Source: JBEKZQ01 sp049509675
Lineage (GTDB): Bacteria > Planctomycetota > Planctomycetia > Pirellulales > Thermoguttaceae
DNA: 6,393 nucleotides
Reading direction: 5' to 3'
Assembly: GCA_049509675.1 (NCBI GenBank)
Contig: JBEKZQ010000368.1
Span: 1-6,393, forward strand
Shown here in pieces: positions 1-4,113 of the stretch. Both the position numbers and the translations under genes were made by a program. The notes under the pieces are model-generated. The model worked only from the letters and a program-made list of their open reading frames with translations. It was not told the DNA's origin and ran no database searches. Position 1 is the first letter of the stretch. Every line of letters starts with the position of its first letter.

Positions 1-1
1 G

Positions 2-349
2 GCCGAGAAGGCGGCCAACGAGGCCGAGACGAAGGCCCAGGCCATTGCCAAGGATGCCGGCAAGTCTGCCCTTGAAAAGAAGCAGGGCGCCGAGGAAGCC
101 GCCGCCGGGCACAAGGCGGCCGATGCGGCCAAGGCCGGCCTGGCCGAGACACAGAAGAAGCAGCACGAAGCGCAGACTCAAAGCGACGCCGCGGCCAAGA
201 AACTAGCCGAAGTCGAAGCGCAGAAAAAAGCAGCGGAGCAGGCCTTGGCCGGCGTCAAGAACCAGGTAGCTGCTGCCAGTACCGTTTACCAGCAAGCCGA
301 GGCCGCTGCCAAAGAGGCCGAACTGGCAGCCGCCAAGGCCAAATCCTAG
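2..349 (+). CDS. C-terminal fragment of an Ala/Lys/Glu-rich coiled-coil protein (5' end outside window)
   Basis: The frame is open from the left edge to a TAG at 347-349, giving 115 residues with no start in the window. The composition is dominated by Ala, Lys, Glu and Gln with almost no aromatic residues (one Tyr near the end). It has heptad-like runs such as AEKAANEAETKAQ and KKLAEVEAQKKAAEQALA, typical of a long helical coiled coil. There is no membrane segment, catalytic motif or metal site in this part. Planctomycetes commonly carry large WD40/c-type-cytochrome proteins with Ala/Lys/Glu-rich coiled-coil stretches like this, so the missing part could be of that kind; that is inference from composition only. 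It could equally be a TolA-like or structural protein. The next gene starts 279 bp downstream on the same strand behind its own candidate promoter, so co-transcription is not required. Confidence 0.75.
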   Translation, partial: AEKAANEAETKAQAIAKDAGKSALEKKQGAEEAAAGHKAADAAKAGLAETQKKQHEAQTQSDAAAKKLAEVEAQKKAAEQALAGVKNQVAAASTVYQQAEAAAKEAELAAAKAKS

Positions 350-372
350 ACAGGCGACAAGGCCCGCAAGCC

Positions 373-385
373 GCCCGGAACGGGC
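373..385 (+). terminator. Small GC hairpin 24 nt after the coiled-coil gene, weak terminator candidate
   Basis: GCCCG (373-377) and CGGGC (381-385) form a perfect 5-bp stem closed by a GAA loop, just downstream of the TAG at 347-349. It is followed only by a mixed pyrimidine stretch (atttcctcttc, 396-406), not a T-run directly after the stem. It is therefore a poor intrinsic terminator and may be chance in GC-rich DNA. Confidence 0.2.
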
Positions 386-517
386 ACCGGCCTGGATTTC
401 CTCTTCACCGCGCACATCCTGCCACAGGTCGGACAGGGGGCCTCTTCGCCAAATTGCTCCCCCTGCGTGGCGGTCATCGACTCCACCGCTCGTTTTTCAA
501 CAACCGCGCCCTTGGCC

Positions 518-546
518 TTGGCATGGCTGGACAATCCGGGTACTAT
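518..546 (+). promoter_or_regulatory. Candidate sigma70-like promoter for the MMPL transporter
   Basis: TTGGCA (518-523, 5 of 6 matches to TTGACA) and TACTAT (541-546, 4 of 6 to TATAAT) are separated by exactly 17 bp. A start of transcription near 553 would give a leader of about 75 nt before the ATG at 629. It lies in the only sizeable gap upstream of that gene. The rest of the 350-628 gap shows nothing else I can support as a gene. The match is by eye and planctomycete promoters are poorly defined. Confidence 0.4.
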
Positions 547-608
547 CTGCGCCGATTGTGCCGGCCGCCGCTGCGCGTGACAGGGGGCGTGCCGATACAT
601 TACCACGG

Positions 609-617
609 AAGGAAGGA
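609..617 (+). promoter_or_regulatory. Ribosome binding site of the MMPL transporter
   Basis: The purine run AAGGAAGGA lies 11 nt before the ATG at 629-631 and contains GGA/AAGGA Shine-Dalgarno cores. It supports 629 as the start. This is the only clear Shine-Dalgarno among the three starts visible in the window. Confidence 0.6.
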
Positions 618-628
618 TTCCCTCCCTC

Positions 629-3070
629 ATGTTTGCGCGGCTGGCAAAATTCGTTTCTCGACATTGGTTGCTGGTTCTTCTCGCCTGGGTGGCCATTGCA
701 GTGGGGGCCAAGTTCATCGCGCCCCGCTGGGATGACGTGACGCACGACGGCGATTTCGCCTATCTTCCCGCACGCATGACCAGCGTCCGCGGCGAGAAAC
801 TCGTGGCGGCTGCCTTTCCCGACCTGGAAACCAAGAGCCAGGTGGTGCTGATCGTGGCCCGTCCCGGTGGGGAACTGCTGCCGGGCGATAAGGAAATCGC
901 CGATTGGCTGGCGCAGCAGTTCATGCCCACGGACGACAAAACGGGGCCGATCGCCTCGGTCATGACCTACCGCGACGACGTGGTGGGCCAGAAGCTGATC
1001 AGTCCCGTGGGGCCTTCCGGGCAGGCGGTGTTGGTCATGCTCCAGTTGCGAAACGAGTTCATGGCCGTGGGCAATCTGCAGTTGATGTCCAAGATCGACA
1101 AGACCCTGAAGGAGCTGGCTGCCGCAGCGGACTTTCCCCAGGGCCTGAAGCTGGGCGTGAGCGGCTCGGCCGCCATCGGGGCCGACATGCTCCTGTCGGC
1201 CAAGGAAAGCATCGACAACACGGAAATCACCACCGTCTTGCTCGTGGTCTTCATCCTGTTGATGGTTTACCGCGCACCGGGGCTGGTGATCATCCCGCTG
1301 TTGGCGATCGGCATTTCCATGACCGTCTCGATCGACGTGGTGGCCATGGTGGCGGGCCTGGCACAGCGGGTCTCGTGGTTGGACTTCAAGGTCTTCCGCA
1401 CCACGCAGATATTCATCGTCGTCATGCTCTACGGGGCGGTCACCGACTACTGCCTGTTCCTCATTTCGCGGTACCGCGAGGAGTTGCAGCGGGGGCTGGC
1501 GCCGGCCGCGGCGATCGAGGAAGCCCTGTCGCAAGTCGGTCATGCGGTGGCCGCCAGCGCCATGACCACGATCCTCGGCCTGAGCACCATGGTCTTCGCC
1601 GACTTCGGCAAGTTCCGCAACGGCGGGCCGACGATCGCGATGGCCTTGACCGTGGCCCTGGCCAGCAGCCTGACCTTGGCGCCGGCCCTGTTGCGGGCCG
1701 CCGGCCGCTGGGTCTTTTGGCCGTTCGGGGTGGGCAAGCTGCCGGCGAAGGCCGCGCGGGCCAGCGGTTCCCGCCGCGGCTTTTGGGAGTGGGTCGCCGG
1801 GGTCATCGTCACTCGGCCCGGGCTGGTCTTCGTGGGCGGACTGGCGATCCTGAGCGTGCCGGCGGCCGTCGGTTTCGGCGTGCCGGTGACCTACGATTTC
1901 CCCGGCGAACTGAGTCAGCAACGGCCCAGCATCCAGGGGACGCGCCTGCTGGAAAACTATTTTCCGACCGGCGAAACGGGCCCCATCAGCGTGTTGGCGC
2001 ACCGGGAGGGCGTCGATTTCGACAGCCGTGAAGGGCGTAAACTGGTTTCCCTGCTCACCAAGGAGTTGAACGAATTCTCTTATACCGACGGCCAAGGCCG
2101 GTCGCTGCGGCCGGTCAATAGCGTCCGCAGCCTGACCAATCCGCTGGGCGAACCGCCCGGCAGTCTCAATATATTCAGCGAGCGGGGCCGGCGGACCCTG
2201 GCGGCCATTCGCAATCCCCGCACCAAGGCAACGTACCTGTCCAACTCGGCCGCGTACGCCGGCAGCGTCACCCGGTTGGACCTGGTGTGCCAATACGATC
2301 CGTTCGCGAAGGAGGGCGTGAAGCTGTTCGTGGCGATCGAGAAATGGCTGCAGGCCATGGCCAAGGATCCCCAGTCCGATTGGCATGGGGCCGAGTTCGA
2401 TTTCATCGGCACGACCGCCGGCATTCGCGACCTGGAGGCGGTCAATACGAGCGACTACTACCGCACCACGGTCTTGACCTCGCTGGCCGTGCTGGCGGTG
2501 CTGGTGTTCCTGCTCCGCCGCCAGGTGATCTCCCTGTTCCTGATCTTCACCGTGCTGCTGGGCTACTTTGTCACCATCGGGGTGTCAAAGTATTTGTTCA
2601 TGTGGGTCTACGGCGATACGTTCCACGGCGTGGACTGGAAGCTTCCCGTCTTCTTGTTCGTGATCCTCGTGGCGGTAGGCGAGGACTACAACATTTATCT
2701 CGCCACGCGCGTATTCGAGGAGCAACGGCGGCTGGGCGCGCTGGAGGGACTGCGCGTGGCGGTGATCCGCACCGGCGGCATCATTACCAGTTGCGGCGTG
2801 ATCATGGCCGGCACGTTTGCCTCGATGATCAGCGGTACCCTGCGCAGCATGCACGAACTGGGGTTCGCCCTGGCCTTCGGCGTGATCCTCGACACGTTCG
2901 TGATTCGCACCATCCTGGTGCCGGCCTTCCTGGCCCTGTGGGCCCGCTGGATACCCGAGGCCTCCAGCGACAAACCGCCGCAACCGGCGCATCACCTCAA
3001 GCGACGGGGGGAGAGAGTCGAGAGTCGAGAGTCGAGAGTCGAGAGTCGAGAGTTGAGAGTCGAGAGTTGA
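629..3070 (+). CDS. MMPL/RND-superfamily membrane transporter
   Basis: 813 residues, a normal length for MmpL-type RND transporters, which use the proton gradient to export lipids or hydrophobic compounds across the inner membrane. The architecture is two homologous halves. TM1 is at about 13-30, followed by a periplasmic porter domain (31-199), then TM2-TM6 (about 200-215, 219-242, 262-283, 305-326, 334-357). TM7 (397-420) is followed by a second porter domain (421-612), then TM8-TM12 (613-629, 636-655, 672-694, 716-735, 745-772). Both proton-relay Asp-Tyr pairs are present: D273-Y274 in GAVTDYCLFLISRYREE (TM4) and D686-Y687 in AVGEDYNIYLATRVFEE (TM10). The ATG at 629 has a good ribosome binding site and places TM1 properly. 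The C-terminus is odd: from about residue 795 it is encoded by the GAGAGTC heptamer array (repeating ESRVESRE-type peptide) and the TGA stop lies inside the array. Substrate is unknown; hopanoid or other lipid export is possible but unsupported here. Confidence 0.93.
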   Translation: MFARLAKFVSRHWLLVLLAWVAIAVGAKFIAPRWDDVTHDGDFAYLPARMTSVRGEKLVAAAFPDLETKSQVVLIVARPGGELLPGDKEIADWLAQQFMPTDDKTGPIASVMTYRDDVVGQKLISPVGPSGQAVLVMLQLRNEFMAVGNLQLMSKIDKTLKELAAAADFPQGLKLGVSGSAAIGADMLLSAKESIDNTEITTVLLVVFILLMVYRAPGLVIIPLLAIGISMTVSIDVVAMVAGLAQRVSWLDFKVFRTTQIFIVVMLYGAVTDYCLFLISRYREELQRGLAPAAAIEEALSQVGHAVAASAMTTILGLSTMVFADFGKFRNGGPTIAMALTVALASSLTLAPALLRAAGRWVFWPFGVGKLPAKAARASGSRRGFWEWVAGVIVTRPGLVFVGGLAILSVPAAVGFGVPVTYDFPGELSQQRPSIQGTRLLENYFPTGETGPISVLAHREGVDFDSREGRKLVSLLTKELNEFSYTDGQGRSLRPVNSVRSLTNPLGEPPGSLNIFSERGRRTLAAIRNPRTKATYLSNSAAYAGSVTRLDLVCQYDPFAKEGVKLFVAIEKWLQAMAKDPQSDWHGAEFDFIGTTAGIRDLEAVNTSDYYRTTVLTSLAVLAVLVFLLRRQVISLFLIFTVLLGYFVTIGVSKYLFMWVYGDTFHGVDWKLPVFLFVILVAVGEDYNIYLATRVFEEQRRLGALEGLRVAVIRTGGIITSCGVIMAGTFASMISGTLRSMHELGFALAFGVILDTFVIRTILVPAFLALWARWIPEASSDKPPQPAHHLKRRGERVESRESRVESRELRVES

Positions 3071-3089
3071 GAGTCGAGAGTTGAGAGTT
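3013..3089 (+). repeat. Heptamer tandem array A, 11 units of GAGAGT(C/T)
   Basis: Eleven contiguous 7-bp units. Units 1-5, 7 and 9 are GAGAGTC; units 6, 8, 10 and 11 are GAGAGTT. The array starts inside the transporter gene and runs past its stop. Seven is not a multiple of three, so the pure array reads as a 7-codon cycle (E S R E S R V) with no stop in any phase. The GAGAGTT variant introduces a possible TGA, and the one beginning at 3068 ends the gene. It resembles in form the short tandemly repeated heptanucleotides known in cyanobacteria. Confidence 0.95.
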
Positions 3090-3095
3090 GCCCCG

Positions 3096-3144
3096 CTCTG
3101 GACTCTGGACTCTCGACCCTGGACCCTGGACTCTGGACTCTGGA
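3096..3144 (-). repeat. Heptamer tandem array B, 7 units of CTCTGGA, inverted relative to array A
   Basis: Seven contiguous units: CTCTGGA, CTCTGGA, CTCTCGA, CCCTGGA, CCCTGGA, CTCTGGA, CTCTGGA, then a partial CTC. Read on the - strand the unit is TCCAGAG, one base away from TCGAGAG, which is the rotated unit of array A. The third unit is an exact reverse complement of the array A unit. Array B begins 6 bp after array A and ends 7 bp before the response-regulator stop codon. Confidence 0.92.
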
Positions 3145-3151
3145 CTCCCGT

Positions 3152-3541
3152 TCATCCGCGCCAGGCGTAGGTCCGCTCCAGGGCCTGGCGAACGGCCCCG
3201 GTAATCTGACGCAGCGTCACCGGCTTGGACAACATCAGGAAGGCATGCGCGGTTCGGGCCTGCTCCAAGAGCGAGTCGTCCCACTGGGCCGACAACAGGA
3301 TGCAGGGCAGCATGGCGCGGAACTGTTTGACCTGCCGCAACGTCTCCAGGCCGGTCAGCTTGGGCATGTGTACGTCCAAGAGCAACAGATGCACTTCCTC
3401 CGTATGCACGATTTGCAGTGCCTCTTCGCCATCGCCGGCCAACAGCGTGCGGAAACCCTGCGGCGCAAAGACGCCCTGCAACGTCTCCCGAAAATCCGGG
3501 TCGTCGTCGGTAATCAGCAGGGATGGAATTCGAATGCACAT
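3152..3541 (-). CDS. Stand-alone receiver-domain (REC) response regulator
   Basis: 129 residues forming a single CheY-like receiver domain and nothing else. Phosphotransfer landmarks are all present: acidic pair D12-D13 in LLITDDDPD, phospho-acceptor D56 in HLLLLDVHMPKLTGLE, hydroxyl switch residue S84 in LLSAQ (Ser rather than the commoner Thr), F101 as likely aromatic switch, and K106-P107 in LSKPV. It should be phosphorylated by a histidine kinase and act by protein contact, since there is no DNA-binding or enzymatic output domain. No kinase is encoded in the window, so it is an orphan here. The ATG at 3539-3541 is the earliest possible start because an in-frame TGA lies directly before it (3542-3544). 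No convincing Shine-Dalgarno precedes it. It converges on the transporter gene, with the heptamer arrays between the two stops. Confidence 0.92.
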   Translation of the reverse strand: MCIRIPSLLITDDDPDFRETLQGVFAPQGFRTLLAGDGEEALQIVHTEEVHLLLLDVHMPKLTGLETLRQVKQFRAMLPCILLSAQWDDSLLEQARTAHAFLMLSKPVTLRQITGAVRQALERTYAWRG

Positions 3542-3743
3542 TCAGCGACACTCGCATGGCGTAGACAACCGAGGAAACTGCTGTGCGTTGGCACGCGCGT
3601 TAAGTCAAGCAATTCCAATACCAGTAGCTTCGCAAACCCCGACGCGAGACAGGCGTCCGGGTCCTAACTGATTCCGCTATCAAATCTTAAGTCAGAATAT
3701 CTCGATTCGGCAAGGACAATCCGCGAATTATTTCTCACCCGTT

Positions 3744-3763
3744 GTTGTCTTTGGTTGTCTCTG
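3744..3763 (+). repeat. 10-bp-period direct repeat with GTTGTCT core
   Basis: GTTGTCTTTG (3744-3753) is followed directly by GTTGTCTCTG (3754-3763), 9 of 10 identical with a period of about one DNA turn. A further copy of the 8-mer GGTTGTCT lies on the - strand at 3563-3570, about 22 bp before the response-regulator start. Such spacing can reflect a DNA-binding protein site, but nothing identifies a binder. Confidence 0.4.
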
Positions 3764-3774
3764 GGACGAGAATT

Positions 3775-3791
3775 ACTGCCATTTTGGCAGT
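3775..3791. promoter_or_regulatory. Perfect 17-bp dyad, possible operator or small hairpin
   Basis: ACTGCCA (3775-3781) and TGGCAGT (3785-3791) are exact reverse complements around a TTT centre. The dyad sits 19 bp left of the MITE-like element and between divergent genes. No T-run follows on either strand, so it does not look like a terminator. An operator is a guess. Confidence 0.35.
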
Positions 3792-3809
3792 GAGCCTCGA
3801 CGGGGTGAC

Positions 3810-3925
3810 TGGTCTGTCCATTTCGACATTACCGGTTGGGTGCCACTGCTGGCTTGCCCAGCAGTGCTGGAAACACGGTTGGACAAGCCAACCGTGGCAC
3901 CCGTAAACTCAAGTTGGACAGACCA
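3810..3925. mobile_element. MITE-like element, 116 bp, with 11-bp terminal inverted repeats and TGAC target duplication
   Basis: The left end TGGTCTGTCCA (3810-3820) is the exact reverse complement of the right end TGGACAGACCA (3915-3925). TGAC is found immediately outside both ends (3806-3809 and 3926-3929), as expected for a 4-bp target-site duplication. Inside the ends the similarity continues imperfectly (TTAC, then GGGTGCCAC, in inverted orientation), so the whole element is an imperfect palindrome. It encodes nothing, so it would need a transposase in trans. The internal sequence resembles short dispersed repeats I associate with planctomycete genomes, but I cannot verify copy number from one window. 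Confidence 0.6.
3838..3902. repeat. Three-way-junction palindrome at the core of the MITE-like element
   Basis: GGGTGC (3838-3843) pairs with GCACCC (3897-3902) as a basal stem. Arm 1 is CACTGCTGG (3844-3852) with CCAGCAGTG (3858-3866), loop cttgc. Arm 2 is CACGGTTGG (3874-3882) with CCAACCGTG (3888-3896), loop acaag. A 7-nt linker joins the arms. All three stems are perfect. The two arms differ at two base pairs and both changes are compensated on the opposite strand. Loop CTTG (3853-3856) is complementary to loop CAAG (3884-3887). Confidence 0.85.
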
Positions 3926-4113
3926 TGACCAGGAGAACTGCAAACGAAGATGGAACTCCGTCGCGCCAGCACACGCGGCGTGCCCGATGGCGCGCTACTT
4001 TTCTTGCGAAACTTATTGTCGTTTGCCAACCCCGACTGGCACAGCCCTTGTACCAGGCGTCCCCGGCGGGCCGGATCTTGCTAATCCGCGCCGCTTGGCC
4101 GAGAATGGGCGGC
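3926..4113 (+). other. Upstream region of the secreted NHL-repeat protein
   Basis: 188 bp between the MITE-like element and the preferred start at 4114. The frame of the downstream gene is open back to 3907 (in-frame TAA at 3904-3906), with an ATG at 3925-3927. The third codon positions here are AT-rich and the predicted peptide is Arg-rich and unlike the body of the protein, so I read it as leader rather than coding. A 5-bp stem (CGGAT 4072-4076 / ATCCG 4084-4088) lies close to the start. No convincing promoter was found. Confidence 0.45.

Larger units (their letters stand above)
3013..3147. terminator. Inverted heptamer arrays as candidate bidirectional terminator between convergent genes
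   Basis: Arrays A and B are inverted about a 6-nt centre (gccccg, 3090-3095). They could fold in RNA from either strand into a long stem with about 6 of 7 pairs per unit, a G-G mismatch recurring where GAGAGTC faces CTCTGGA. They occupy the whole space between the transporter and the convergent response regulator, where two-way termination would be expected. There is no T-tract, so a classical Rho-independent mechanism is not indicated; the role is inference. Confidence 0.35.
3542..3809. other. Non-coding part of the divergent intergenic region
   Basis: No open frame here has coding-like composition, and the DNA is more AT-rich than the flanking genes from about 3600 to 3790. It should contain the response-regulator promoter on the - strand, but I find no convincing -35/-10 pair. 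An imperfect hairpin is visible: GACGC (3641-3645) with GCGTC (3653-3657), extended by CCC/GGG past a bulged C. The other elements (direct repeat 3744-3763, dyad 3775-3791) are listed separately. Confidence 0.6.

Noticed and set aside
904..2031. Second + strand frame (375 codons) within the transporter gene
   Set aside because: The product is Arg/Gly/His-rich with no membrane segments or motifs, a shadow of the real frame.
497..2386. Long open frame on the - strand (629 codons) antisense to the transporter
   Set aside because: It is rich in His, Arg, Gln, Gly and Asp with no recognisable domain. It mirrors a high-GC gene whose + strand product has clear MMPL motifs and membrane segments.
3013..3147. 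CRISPR array
   Set aside because: The repeats are 7 bp and contiguous with no spacers, so this is a tandem satellite, not CRISPR.
2997..3557. Alternative - strand frame (186 codons) starting 16 nt upstream of the response regulator and reading through the heptamer arrays
   Set aside because: The other frame encodes a complete receiver domain with all catalytic residues. This one has none and stays open partly because the heptamer repeats lack stops.
3589..3605. Sigma54-like promoter (TTGGCACG, then TTAAG) on the + strand
   Set aside because: The -24 GG element matches, but the essential GC of the -12 element is missing (TTAA instead of TTGC), and the next + strand gene starts about 500 bp away.
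3838..3902. tRNA-like cloverleaf
   Set aside because: There are only two arms on a 6-bp stem, with no T-loop, anticodon loop or CCA-type end. It is better explained as the palindromic core of a transposable repeat.
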